Of a DNA stretch of 64,000 nucleotides, positions 29,001 to 37,264 are shown one piece after another (the first letter of the stretch is position 1; each line of letters begins with the position of its first letter). Below the pieces are notes generated by a model. It was not told the origin of the DNA and searched no databases. It saw nothing but the letters and a program-made list of their open reading frames with translations. Source of the stretch: DASVRZ01 sp038228695 (GTDB lineage: Bacteria > Verrucomicrobiota > Verrucomicrobiia > Chthoniobacterales > DASVRZ01); contig JBBRPA010000013.1 in the NCBI GenBank assembly GCA_038228695.1, positions 1 through 64,000 on the forward strand, given 5' to 3'. Both the position numbers and the translations under genes were made by a program.

Positions 29001-29432
29001 TATCAGGAGATCATCGCGGACTATAACCGGGAAAAGGACCGCGCCACCGTGGAAGAAACTTTTGCCAGAGTCATGAAACTCGTGGCGGAAATGGACTACG
29101 AAACGCAACGGCATGTCCGCGAAGGATTGACTGAGGAAGAGCTAGCGTTCTTCGATCTTCTAACAAAGGAAAACATATCGAAGGCTGACCGGGAGCGCGT
29201 GAAGCAAGCTAGTAAAGGGCTTCTAGCCACACTCCAAAAGCAGTTGGCCTCGATGCCGGCATGGACCCAAAACGCGACGACGCAGGCCGACGTGAAAGTG
29301 CTCATCCTCGATACGCTCTACCAGTCGTTGCCGCGCCCGCCATTCACCGATGAAGAAGCCGATGCGTTGGCTGAGAAGCTCTACGGTTTCGTATGGCAAC
29401 AAAGCGGGCAGGGGCAACTCATCGCGGCGTGA
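26022..29432 (+). CDS. hsdR: Type I restriction-modification restriction/translocase subunit
   Basis: 1136 residues from ATG 26022, normal for HsdR. The N-terminal PD-(D/E)XK nuclease has VFIELKA with Glu168/Lys170. The SF2 translocase follows with Walker A TQGSGKS (364-368) and DEAH (464-467), then FTGTPLF and AIARANRIYPGK (motif VI-like). A helical C-terminal domain binds the methylase core. It cuts unmethylated DNA after ATP-driven translocation. The start codon lies 7 nt after the DUF4143 ATPase stop. Confidence 0.95.
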   Translation: MITDINSEDRLVQTTFARHLEDVLGWDSVYAHNEETFGPNGTLGRATERDVMLVRDLRAAVQRLNPNLPESVREQAVEKMTRVDFARSLIQQNKEFHDFIRNGVPVEWRDAAGQTRHARARVMDFRHADNNRFLAVRELKIQGLRVPHYNRRADVVCFVNGLPLVFIELKAVYLNMRAGFDNNLTDYLSETSINHAFHHNAFLIVSNGNHARYGSITSKWEHFAEWKRNDEKEKGNVDAEVLLDGMLAKNRLVDLVENFILFDDSRPGGTRKIVARNHQVLGVNEAVASVVRQEELKLAFPANKRIIRYIAQETILDRVAEEPPPESQEAKDRLRLLDAPDELPLVQRAHPDLGRLGVFWHTQGSGKSYSMVMFTEKVRRHVPGNHTFVIMTDREDLDDQIWRTFTGCGMVEPKTTPRAGSGRELKAALQGNHSFVFTLIHKFNQPVDEKDPYSERDDIIVISDEAHRTQAGKFARNMRLALPNASFLGFTGTPLFKYDHLTKRIFGGYISQYDFKRSEEDNSTVKLVYENRGEKLGVARLDLNDRIAEKIDQAGLDAEQEALLEKLLGQDYEVVTARDRLNKVAVDFVDHCAARWECGKSLLVCIDKITCGRMWKRVKRLWKRKQAIVVAEIARKEIALKSMLDLDQRETAVNELDWLKQQAAWMENTIIEIIISEAQNEVRDFAKWGINIVPRRMVMKNGFETEDGKRLNVEDAFKNDQHPFRIAIVCAMWLTGFDVECLQTLYIDKPLKAHTLMQAIARANRIYPGKDCGVIVDYNGMLKSLRSALAQYAVGDGADEQPDPAIPLEKYVPGLVEAIEEAESHLIGLGFDPERLVGATGFAKIAALRDAVDALYTSDKDKRRYQIAAREVFSRMKTLMLEPSVRPYYIRHDNIEAIYKKLDERRDTADVTDVLKELHNIVNEAIRSQSPGKDQAEGLKVDLSQIDFEKLQEEFAKKVKRKRKALQDIRDMVEEKLARMLAANPMRMDFYKKYQEIIADYNREKDRATVEETFARVMKLVAEMDYETQRHVREGLTEEELAFFDLLTKENISKADRERVKQASKGLLATLQKQLASMPAWTQNATTQADVKVLILDTLYQSLPRPPFTDEEADALAEKLYGFVWQQSGQGQLIAA

Positions 29433-29486
29433 TAGCCGCATCAATTGGAAACGAACGGCTAGATACAGCGAGAACGCAGCGGTCGC

Positions 29487-32400
29487 CTACGGCTTTGCAA
29501 GCTCGGCGACGGGCGCTTCAACCGCCGGTTTGGGCGGTGCTGCGATCGGGCTGACTTTCCAGAATTTCGCTAGATGACCGGGCCAGTCGGCGAGAATTTC
29601 CCAGGCGCGTTGGCTTTCGGTTTCCTCGAGGTGACGGTAGATCAAGCTCTGGATGAAGGTGATTTCGGCCGGTTCGGACAGGCGCTCGTGCTTGATCAAT
29701 TCCGGATTGTAGCGGCCCGGGAACTGGTCGTGCTGATCGAGCACGTAAGCCACGCCGCCGGTCATGCCCGCGCCGAAGTTTTTGCCCGTGCCGCCGAGGA
29801 TGATGACGGTGCCGTTAGTCATGTATTCGCAGCCGTGATCGCCGATGCCTTCGACGACCGCGATGCCGCCGGAGTTGCGCACCGCGAAACGTTCTCCAGC
29901 GCGGCCGTTGACGAATAAATGTCCGCCGCTCGCTCCGTAAAGCACGGTGTTGCCGACGATGACGTTGTCCTGTGGGATAAATCCGCGTTTGGCGGGCGGG
30001 CGGACGATAATCTCGCCGCCGCTCATGCCTTTGCCGACGTAATCGTTAGCTTCGCCGGTGAGAACCATGCGAATGCCTGGGCTGAGAAACGCGCCGAGGC
30101 TCTGGCCTGCGGTGCCGGTCAGTTTGAGTTCGATTGTGCCCTCGGGTAAACCTTCCTCGCCGTATTGGTAGCCGAGTTCGCCCGAGACTCGCGTGCCCAC
30201 GCTGCGGTTGATATTTTTCACCTTGTAAGTGAGCGAGACGGACTGGCCGTCGGTGATCGCATCCTTGGCATCCTGCAAAATAATATCATCAAGCGGACGT
30301 TCCGCCGGGCCTTCGTTGCGCTCGCGAGTGGCGTGGCGCGGGGCGGAAGGATCATCCCCACTCACGTCGGTGAGTAGCGGAGAAAGATCGAGCAGGTTGG
30401 CCTTCGGATGACCGGGGATTTCCTTTTGCGCGAGCAAGTCGGTGCGACCGATCATTTCATTGACCGTGCGAACGCCGAGCGCCGCCATCATTTCGCGCAT
30501 CTCTTCCGCGACGGCGTTGAAGAAGGCGATGATGTTTTCCGGTTTGCCCTTGAATTTGGCGCGGAGTTTTTCGTCCTGTGTGGCCACGCCCACTGGGCAG
30601 GTGTTGACGTGGCACTGGCGCACGTAAACGCAGCCGGCGGCAATGAGTGCGGCGGTGCCAAAGTTAAATTCCTCGGCTCCTAACAATGCCGCGTAAATAA
30701 GATCCTCGCCGGTGCGCATACCGCCGTCGGTCCGGAGTGTAACGCGGTTGCGGAGTCCGTTGAGCATGAGGACTTGGTGCGTTTCGGCGACGCCGAGTTC
30801 CCAAGCGCTGCCGCAATGTTTCACCGAGCTGAGCGGCGACGCGCCCGTGCCGCCTTCGTGGCCGCTGACGAGAATGATGTCCGCGTGGGCTTTAGCTACG
30901 CCCGCGGCAATTGTTCCGACGCCCGCTTCGGCGACGAGTTTCACGCAGATCCGGGCGCGGCTGTTGACCTGCTTAAGATCGTGAATGAGCTGGGCTAGAT
31001 CTTCGATCGAGTAGATGTCGTGGTGCGGCGGCGGAGAAATTAGGGTCACGCCAACGACCGTTTTCCGGAGCCGAGCAATCGTGGTGGTGACCTTATGCCC
31101 GGGAAGCTGGCCACCTTCGCCGGGTTTGGCTCCCTGGGCCATTTTGATTTCGATTTCCTTGGCGCTGGCGAGGTAGGCAGCGTTGACGCCGAAACGTCCG
31201 GCGGCCACTTGTTTGATCGCGCTGTTGGCGAGATCGCCATTGGGTCGGCGAGTGAACCGCTCAGGGTCCTCCCCGCCTTCGCCGGAGTTCGATTTGCCAC
31301 CGATCGCGTTCATAGCGATGGCGAGACATTCGTGGGCCTCGGGGCTGAGTGCTCCGAGCGACATGCCCGCGGTCGTGAAACGGCGACGGATTTCCTCGAT
31401 CGGCTCGACCTCGTCGATGGGAATGGGCCCCGATTTGGCAGGAACAAACGCGAGCAAGTTGCGCAAGGAATGCGGCGACGAGGCCAGCACGGCTTGGACG
31501 TAGGCTTTGTAATCGTCGGCGTTGCCGGTCTTGACGAAGGTGTGGAAATTTTTGATCACTGGCGGATTAACGGCGTGCGTTTCCCCGTTGCGACGGAATC
31601 GGTAGAAACCCGGGTCACCGAGCGCGGGTTCTTTGGCCGGTTCTTTGGCCGGTTCTTGCGGAACCGCTTCGCCAAAGGCGAGTTGATGCCGCGTAATGCT
31701 CTCCTGCGCAATTTCGGGGAACCCAATTCCTTTCACCTGCGAGGAAGTGCCTTTGAAACATTTGCCGATCACGTCCTCTGCGATGCCAATGGCTTCGAAA
31801 GTCTGCGCGCCACGGTAGGAACTGACCACCGAGATGCCCATTTTCGACATGATTTTGAGCAACCCTTTGTCGAGCGCCGATTGGTAATTGAGAACGGCTT
31901 TGGGGTATTCCGGCATGGCACCGGGCGCGGCTTTTTCGATAATTTCCCGCAGGGTTTCGAAGCCGAGATACGGGTTAACCGAACTCGCGCCGTAGCCAAT
32001 CAGGCAGGCGACTTGATGCACGTCGCGCGCCTCGCCCGTTTCGCAAATGATGCTGGCCCGCATCCGTTTTCCTGCGGCGGTGAGGTGATGGTGAATCGCA
32101 CCAACCGCTAGCAGCATAGGCACACCGATGTGCTGTGCATCGACCGCGCGATCGGAGAGGTTAATGATCCGGGCTCCCGCATCGACGGCGGTCTCCGCTT
32201 CGGCGCAAAGACGAATAATCGCCTGCTCCAAACCACCAACGCCCTCGCTGGCGGGCCAAGTCGCGGAAAGAGTGATGAGTTTAAACTCCGGATCGGTCAG
32301 TTTCTTCAATGTCTCCAACTCGTGATCGAGCAAGATCGGCGACGAAGATTCTACCAATTTCGCGTGCTCCGGCGTCTCGCCGAAAAGATTTTTGCGCCAG

Positions 32401-34064
32401 CCCAGAATGGTGGCCAGGGACATAACGAGTTTTTCGCGAATCGGATCGATCGGCGGGTTGGTCACCTGTGCGAAAAGTTGGCTGAAATAGGTGTAAAGCA
32501 GGCGGGGCTGCAACGAGAGAACTGCCAAAGGCGTGTCGTCACCCATCGAGCCGATGCCCTCCGCGCCGTCCTTGAGCATCGGTTTGATGATGAAATCCAA
32601 CTCCTCCGAAGTGTAGCCGAAGGAGATCTGTTTTTGCGTGAGCGAGAGAATGTCGAGGTCGCCGTCTGGAGCGGTCACCGGACCCTTGGCGAGCTGATTG
32701 AGGTTAACGAGGTTGTCCTTGATCCACTGTCCGTAGGGCTGGAGCACAGAAAGTTCAGCCTGAATGTCGGCCTCGCGGAGGAGACGACCGGCGACCGTGT
32801 CGATTGCGAGCATTTCGCCCGGGGCCAAGCGGCCTTTTTCGATTACGTTCGCGTCGTCAATGTCGGCGCAACCGACCTCGGAACCGAGATGGAAAACTTG
32901 GTCTTTGGTGATTTTGTAACGCGCCGGACGAAGTCCATTGCGATCGAGGCTCGCGCCGACCGTCAGGCCATCGGTAAAAACGAGGGCAGCCGGGCCATCC
33001 CACGGCTCGTTCAGGCAGCGGTGATACTGATAAAACGCGGTCATTTCCGGCGTCATTTCCGGTTCGCTCCGCCAAGCGGGTGGCACGAGCATTTTCATCA
33101 CATGAAGCAGGCTGCGTCCGGAGTGGACGAGCACCTCAAGCGCATTATCGAGGCTGGCCGAATCGCTTCCACCGGGCTGAATGATCGGTTTGAGCAGATC
33201 GATGTCGTTGCCCCAGAATTCGGCGCTCAACTCGGATTCGCGAGCCCGCATCCAGTTGCGGTTACCGCGGACGGTGTTGATTTCGCCGTTGTGCGCGAGC
33301 ATGCGGAACGGTTGCCCGAGAGCCCAAGTCGGAAAAGTGTTCGTGCTGTATCGTTGATGATAAACGCAGATCGTGGTCTCGTAATCCGGGTCGGAAAGAT
33401 CTTTGAAAAATTTCTCCAGCGAAGGCGAGATGAGCAGTCCTTTGTAGGAAATGGTCCGCGACGAAAACGAAGGAATGTAGAAATTCTTGATCTCATCCCG
33501 GGCGGCGACTTTTTCAATCTCGTTCCGAGCCAGAAAGAGCTGGCGCTCAAACTCCTCGGCATCCATGTCCGCCGGGCGGCCGAGCATGACGTGTTCGATT
33601 TGCGGCAGGCTGCTCGCGGCCTTGCTTCCGAGCACATTTTCGTTGATCGGGACGTCGCGCCAGCCGAACAGGAACAGCTCCCGCTTCGCCGCCACTTCCT
33701 CGATAATGGCCCGGGCGCGCTCTTGCTGATAGGCATTGTCGTGCGGGAAAAATATCACACCCACACCAAGGTCCCCGTCTTTGTAGAGTTGATGCCCCAA
33801 CTTCGAGAGTTCGCGTCGGAACAATTTGTAGGGAATCTGGGTGAGCACTCCCGCGCCGTCGCCAGTTTTTTCATCGGCATCGACCGCGCCACGGTGGGCC
33901 AGACGGCAAATGGAGGTCAATCCATGGCGCAAAATCGAGTTGGAACGTTTTCCATCGATCGCTGCGATCAAGCCCACGCCACAGGCGTCGTGCTCGTTTT
34001 CAGGTTGATACATCGAGCCAGAGTGGGCGTTGGCAACGTCGAAGGCAGTTTGGTCTAGTCTCAT
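29487..34064 (-). CDS. gltB: Glutamate synthase large subunit
   Basis: 1525 residues from ATG 34064; a further upstream in-frame start at 34217 adds a non-conserved leader. The class II glutaminase begins at HDACGVG (Cys28, exposed after propeptide removal). Next come the central domain, the FMN/alpha-subunit barrel with the 3Fe-4S cysteines (QCHVNTCPVG) and the GXGXG beta-helix. A short tandem repeat of AKEP (coding region near 31627-31660) forms a linker. It makes glutamate from glutamine and 2-oxoglutarate. No gltD is adjacent. An Lrp-type gene is divergent. Confidence 0.96.
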   Translation of the reverse strand: MRLDQTAFDVANAHSGSMYQPENEHDACGVGLIAAIDGKRSNSILRHGLTSICRLAHRGAVDADEKTGDGAGVLTQIPYKLFRRELSKLGHQLYKDGDLGVGVIFFPHDNAYQQERARAIIEEVAAKRELFLFGWRDVPINENVLGSKAASSLPQIEHVMLGRPADMDAEEFERQLFLARNEIEKVAARDEIKNFYIPSFSSRTISYKGLLISPSLEKFFKDLSDPDYETTICVYHQRYSTNTFPTWALGQPFRMLAHNGEINTVRGNRNWMRARESELSAEFWGNDIDLLKPIIQPGGSDSASLDNALEVLVHSGRSLLHVMKMLVPPAWRSEPEMTPEMTAFYQYHRCLNEPWDGPAALVFTDGLTVGASLDRNGLRPARYKITKDQVFHLGSEVGCADIDDANVIEKGRLAPGEMLAIDTVAGRLLREADIQAELSVLQPYGQWIKDNLVNLNQLAKGPVTAPDGDLDILSLTQKQISFGYTSEELDFIIKPMLKDGAEGIGSMGDDTPLAVLSLQPRLLYTYFSQLFAQVTNPPIDPIREKLVMSLATILGWRKNLFGETPEHAKLVESSSPILLDHELETLKKLTDPEFKLITLSATWPASEGVGGLEQAIIRLCAEAETAVDAGARIINLSDRAVDAQHIGVPMLLAVGAIHHHLTAAGKRMRASIICETGEARDVHQVACLIGYGASSVNPYLGFETLREIIEKAAPGAMPEYPKAVLNYQSALDKGLLKIMSKMGISVVSSYRGAQTFEAIGIAEDVIGKCFKGTSSQVKGIGFPEIAQESITRHQLAFGEAVPQEPAKEPAKEPALGDPGFYRFRRNGETHAVNPPVIKNFHTFVKTGNADDYKAYVQAVLASSPHSLRNLLAFVPAKSGPIPIDEVEPIEEIRRRFTTAGMSLGALSPEAHECLAIAMNAIGGKSNSGEGGEDPERFTRRPNGDLANSAIKQVAAGRFGVNAAYLASAKEIEIKMAQGAKPGEGGQLPGHKVTTTIARLRKTVVGVTLISPPPHHDIYSIEDLAQLIHDLKQVNSRARICVKLVAEAGVGTIAAGVAKAHADIILVSGHEGGTGASPLSSVKHCGSAWELGVAETHQVLMLNGLRNRVTLRTDGGMRTGEDLIYAALLGAEEFNFGTAALIAAGCVYVRQCHVNTCPVGVATQDEKLRAKFKGKPENIIAFFNAVAEEMREMMAALGVRTVNEMIGRTDLLAQKEIPGHPKANLLDLSPLLTDVSGDDPSAPRHATRERNEGPAERPLDDIILQDAKDAITDGQSVSLTYKVKNINRSVGTRVSGELGYQYGEEGLPEGTIELKLTGTAGQSLGAFLSPGIRMVLTGEANDYVGKGMSGGEIIVRPPAKRGFIPQDNVIVGNTVLYGASGGHLFVNGRAGERFAVRNSGGIAVVEGIGDHGCEYMTNGTVIILGGTGKNFGAGMTGGVAYVLDQHDQFPGRYNPELIKHERLSEPAEITFIQSLIYRHLEETESQRAWEILADWPGHLAKFWKVSPIAAPPKPAVEAPVAELAKP

Positions 34065-34239
34065 GGTGGTCGAGGATTGGTTGGAGCGGGAGTTTAATTG
34101 ATACTCCCAAGGGCTGACAACCGGAAATTTCGTTGAAAGCAAACTTTTTTGTCGGGATGAATTCTTTTTTTGTCCAAAAACAATCGTTTCCAACGTTTTC
34201 TGCTTGTTTTTCGCCATTTCGATAGAATTATTTGTCCAG
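34065..34239. promoter_or_regulatory. gltB / Lrp-type regulator divergent control region
   Basis: A 175-bp spacer holding both promoters. It contains T-tract repeats ending in GTC: CTTTTTTGTC (34144-34153), CTTTTTTTGTC (34164-34174) and TTATTTGTCC (34228-34237). T-rich phased repeats are typical of Lrp-family binding, so autoregulation and gltB control are proposed. Confidence 0.4.
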
Positions 34240-34842
34240 ATGAACCCTCCGCCTTTCGGCCCTTTCGACGATCAGGAAATTTTAATCATTCGCCAGCTCG
34301 TCCGCGACCCCCGTCAATCCGACACCGCTATCGCCGAAACCACCGGCGTCAGCGCCCGGACGGTCAACCGCAAACGCCAGCGACTCGAGGAGGAAGGCAT
34401 CATTTCCTACCACACCCAAGTGAACCTTTCCGGGGAAGGAACGGGGCAATTTCAGGCCCGCCATCTTTACACAATCCAATTTCGCGTGGGCGTCACACAT
34501 AGCCAGTTGGTGGACGAGATCCGCCAGGAACCCAACGTGCGCACGATTTTCACGGAATTGATTTTTGAAAGTCACATCGCCGAGATCGACGGAAAACTCG
34601 CGTTGCTCATGTTCATCGAGGGCCAGAGCGACCGCGAAATCGTGGAAACCTTCCAGTCAAAAATCATCCCCAGCCTGCTGAAAAATCACGGCTCCGATTC
34701 GATCGAGGAAATCTCCACCACGCGCGTCCTTTCCCCCATCCGCATCATGCGAAACTACCTCCCACTGGTGAACATGGAGGCCGGCTTCATTAAAAAAGAT
34801 TGGCCCGATGAGGCGATCTTCGTCGGTCAGCAACAGGTCTGA
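34240..34842 (+). CDS. Lrp/AsnC-family transcriptional regulator
   Basis: 200 residues from ATG 34240. The N-terminal winged helix carries DDQEILIIRQLVRDPRQSDT and IAETTGVSARTVNRKRQRLE. The C-terminal part is RAM-like but has no glycine-rich canonical loop, and it is longer than the usual 150-165 residues. Being head-to-head with gltB, it probably controls nitrogen assimilation in response to an amino acid (inference by analogy with Lrp-gltBD). Confidence 0.85.
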   Translation: MNPPPFGPFDDQEILIIRQLVRDPRQSDTAIAETTGVSARTVNRKRQRLEEEGIISYHTQVNLSGEGTGQFQARHLYTIQFRVGVTHSQLVDEIRQEPNVRTIFTELIFESHIAEIDGKLALLMFIEGQSDREIVETFQSKIIPSLLKNHGSDSIEEISTTRVLSPIRIMRNYLPLVNMEAGFIKKDWPDEAIFVGQQQV

Positions 34843-34884
34843 ATCGGTGCGTGGCCGCTTTCCACAGAAAAAGAATGGAGCGGA

Positions 34885-35271
34885 TTATTGTGGAGGCGCC
34901 TCCGTCATCGCCTGAGAAAATCCAGATTGGTAGCCGGCGGCGAAATCTTCTGACTCGGTTTTGTCGGAAGTTTTTAGCCTAGCCTCATCGCCCGCTTGAA
35001 ATGCGAGAACTTTTTCGACGGGTTTGGTGAAATTTTTCGCCTTCGCTTCTAGGCCCTTTTGATATCCGAGATATCGTCCTTCGTCGTATTTCGGTCCGCG
35101 CAGATCGATCTCAACGAAGCTAGGAGATTTATTTTCCGCTGCACGGCTCGCCTCGGGTTTTTTCGTCGCGTAGGACGACATTTGAAATCCTGTCCAGATG
35201 ACGAATGCCACCGTGATGAGCAATCCCCAGATGCCGCGGTGCGGCGGGGGTGGAGGCAGCTTGAACGGCAT
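34885..35271 (-). CDS. Single-pass membrane protein of unknown function
   Basis: 128 residues. A proline-rich N-terminus (LPPPPPHRG) is followed by one transmembrane helix (IWGLLITVAFVIWTGF) and a charged domain with two GYQ-type motifs (YLGYQKGLEAKAK and FAAGYQSGFSQA). I do not recognise the family. It follows the YceI gene by 17 nt on the same strand and may be co-transcribed. Confidence 0.65.
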   Translation of the reverse strand: MPFKLPPPPPHRGIWGLLITVAFVIWTGFQMSSYATKKPEASRAAENKSPSFVEIDLRGPKYDEGRYLGYQKGLEAKAKNFTKPVEKVLAFQAGDEARLKTSDKTESEDFAAGYQSGFSQAMTEAPPQ

Positions 35272-35288
35272 GGGCGGCGCGACCCGTT

Positions 35289-35876
35289 CTATTTCTTGCC
35301 GTGCGCTTCGACTTGGATTTCCACCTTCACCGTGTCGCCCAAAACTTTGGAACCTTCTATCACGCTATTGTAGCTCAATCCGTATTCGGTACGGTTCAAC
35401 TCCGTCGAGGCGCTCCAACCCGTTACCGGTTCGCCTTTCATACCGATGCCTTTTCCGAGGAAGGCTACTTTCAGCGCTACTTCTTTGGTCACGCCGTTCA
35501 TGGTCAGGTCGCCGGTCACCACGGCGGTTTTTTCACCAGTCAGGACGACTTTATTGCTTTTGAAAGTGATGGTGGGTTTTTTAGCCACGTCGAAGAAATC
35601 CGCACCGCGCAAATGTTCATCGCGCTTCTTGTTCGCCGTGTCGATTGAAGCAGTCTGAATCTTCACATCGACCACCGAATTTTCCGGTTTTTCGGGATCG
35701 ACCTGCACGTTGCCGCTAAACTCATTGAACCGGCCGCTAGTATCGCTGAAGAGATGCCGAATCTTAAACCCGATCGTGGAATGAGAGGGATCAAACTCGT
35801 ACACTTCGGCGGCGCTGAGCGACAGGCAGGATACACCCAGTAAAACAACAACGGAGAGAAGTCGGTGGATTTTCAT
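35289..35876 (-). CDS. YceI-family periplasmic protein
   Basis: 195 residues from ATG 35876 with signal peptide (MKIHRLLSVVVLLGVSCLSL, cleavage after SAA). The YceI lipocalin-like barrel is clear: YEFDPSHSTIGFKIRHLF, KRDEHLRGADFFDVAKKPTI and LTMNGVTKEV. Members bind polyprenoid lipids in the periplasm, but the ligand is not known here. Confidence 0.92.
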   Translation of the reverse strand: MKIHRLLSVVVLLGVSCLSLSAAEVYEFDPSHSTIGFKIRHLFSDTSGRFNEFSGNVQVDPEKPENSVVDVKIQTASIDTANKKRDEHLRGADFFDVAKKPTITFKSNKVVLTGEKTAVVTGDLTMNGVTKEVALKVAFLGKGIGMKGEPVTGWSASTELNRTEYGLSYNSVIEGSKVLGDTVKVEIQVEAHGKK

Positions 35877-35922
35877 GCCGCTTAGACTTCCCGAAAATCG
35901 ATATTGTTCAAACAAATTCGAC

Positions 35923-36783
35923 TTAAGCGCCGACGGGATGCCAGACGGTTTTGAATTCGATGAATGAGCGGATGTCGTGCAACCCCGCCGCGCTCACCCA
36001 GGCACCATCGGCGACGCGAATTTTTACTCGTTTGACACTGGCCGCCCCGCCCGTTTCCAACGCGATCGCATCCTCAGCAGAGACCGCCGCGTCAAGCCCG
36101 CGCAAATGCGTGTGGGTGGCAAAGGTCTCGACCAGTTCTTTGCGAAAACCAGTGAGAATGTTCACCACACCTCCGGGCAAATCGGAAGTAGCTAACATTT
36201 CGCCTAACACAATCGCTGGATAGGGAGTCACCTCAGAAGCCAAGGCCACAACGGAATTTCCGCTAACAATGGCGGGAAGAATTTGGGCGAGCAGACCTAA
36301 CAAGGCCGGGGTGTTCGGCGCGATGATGCCAATGATTCCGGTGGGCTCGCTGATGGTGAAATTAAAATAAGGCGCTGCGACCGTGTTCGAGTTGCCGAGG
36401 ACTTGGTCGTATTTGTCCGCCCATCCTGCAAAATGAACGATCAGATCAATCGAACGCGCAACCTCCTCCTTGGCCGAGGCTGGGGTGACCCCTGAAGTGC
36501 TAACGAGAGCGGTCTCCATCTCTGCGGCGCGCGCCTCGATCATTTCGCCGAGGCGATAAAGAATCTGGCCACGGTTGTAGGGGGAGCGCGCAGCCCAACC
36601 TGCACCGGCCTTGGCGGCCACCTCGACGGCGTTGCGCAGATCCTTCCGGGTGCATTGCGGAATATTGGCGAAAAAGGCCTTGGACTTGGGATCGTGAATC
36701 GGAAACACGCGTCCGCTTTCGGAGCGGATGAACGCTCCGCCAACATAGGCTTTGGGAGTTTTGGTAATGGGTAAACGGCTCAT
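35923..36783 (-). CDS. Short aldehyde-dehydrogenase-fold protein lacking the catalytic domain
   Basis: 286 residues covering the NAD-binding part of ALDH: WAARSPYNRGQILYRLGEM, GIIGIIAPNTPALLGLLAQI and LPGGVVNILTG. The frame then departs from ALDH and ends (FIEFKTVWHPVGA). The catalytic Cys block and the C-terminal domain are absent. The usual ELGG is seen only as a LETGG. It may be a regulatory or partner subunit of the full-length ALDH encoded upstream, or a stable truncation. Its ATG lies 8 nt from the GxxExxY repeat unit, with no Shine-Dalgarno visible. Confidence 0.75.
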   Translation of the reverse strand: MSRLPITKTPKAYVGGAFIRSESGRVFPIHDPKSKAFFANIPQCTRKDLRNAVEVAAKAGAGWAARSPYNRGQILYRLGEMIEARAAEMETALVSTSGVTPASAKEEVARSIDLIVHFAGWADKYDQVLGNSNTVAAPYFNFTISEPTGIIGIIAPNTPALLGLLAQILPAIVSGNSVVALASEVTPYPAIVLGEMLATSDLPGGVVNILTGFRKELVETFATHTHLRGLDAAVSAEDAIALETGGAASVKRVKIRVADGAWVSAAGLHDIRSFIEFKTVWHPVGA

Positions 36784-36791
36784 AATTTTTT

Positions 36792-36821
36792 AACCACGAA
36801 TGGACACGAATGGACACGAAT
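36792..36821. repeat. Left 30-bp inverted repeat
   Basis: AACCACGAATGGACACGAAT, then a further ten bases GGACACGAAT. It is the exact reverse complement of 37243-37272. The adjoining TTTTTT is shared (inverted) with the right end of the second unit. Confidence 0.9.
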
Positions 36822-36835
36822 TAGTGACAAATGAT

Positions 36836-37264
36836 TCATAGGACGAGACGCTGCCACTCGAGTTTCTTGCGGTGGAAATTAAGCATTTGACCACGCTCGT
36901 GATCTCCAATGCGTTCGATAACTTTGGCATCGACGATTACAGAGTCAGCAATGATCAGATCAGGAACAAACTCAGAAACTTTAACCCCTTTGTATCGCAC
37001 GTCATATTTCCGTTGCTGCTCGCAAGGAATCCCTTGCAAACCAAATTCCACTACCAGCGAATTCTCGTAAGTCTTTTCGTTCAAACCGTGCCCCAGTTGA
37101 TTCATCACCTCCAAGGCACATCCAACGATTGCATAGACTAACTTTCCATGGAGAAGCGGCGCTTCCTCCTCCCACTCCAATTCACAGACACGGCTGGAAG
37201 CAACCAAGCTAGGTTCAGCCACCCGCGTTTTTCCCTCTCCCCATTCGTGTCCATTCGTGTCCAT
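36836..37264 (-). CDS. GxxExxY-family protein (PD-(D/E)XK nuclease-like)
   Basis: 142 residues. Family signature G60-LN-E63-KT-Y66 in a GHGLNEKTYENSL context. The nuclease-like core has PD (101-102) and VDAK (Asp112, Lys114), matching a PD-(D/E)XK site. The N-terminal residues come from the inverted repeat. Compared with what I recall of the family, the C-terminus is short: LNF passes straight into HRKKLEWQRLVL, without the usual helix-strand between them. This copy may therefore be internally deleted. No function is established for the family. It lies inside a repeat-bounded unit between two ALDH genes. Confidence 0.85.
   Translation of the reverse strand: MDTNGHEWGEGKTRVAEPSLVASSRVCELEWEEEAPLLHGKLVYAIVGCALEVMNQLGHGLNEKTYENSLVVEFGLQGIPCEQQRKYDVRYKGVKVSEFVPDLIIADSVIVDAKVIERIGDHERGQMLNFHRKKLEWQRLVL

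Noticed and set aside
31620..31665. Short tandem repeat inside gltB as a possible phase-variable tract
   Set aside because: The unit is a multiple of three (AKEP repeats), so slippage would not shift the frame; it reads as an ordinary linker.
32130..34058. 642-codon open frame on the plus strand opposite gltB
   Set aside because: It lies wholly antisense to a strongly conserved gltB, has no recognisable domain and shows the composition of a GC-rich complementary frame.
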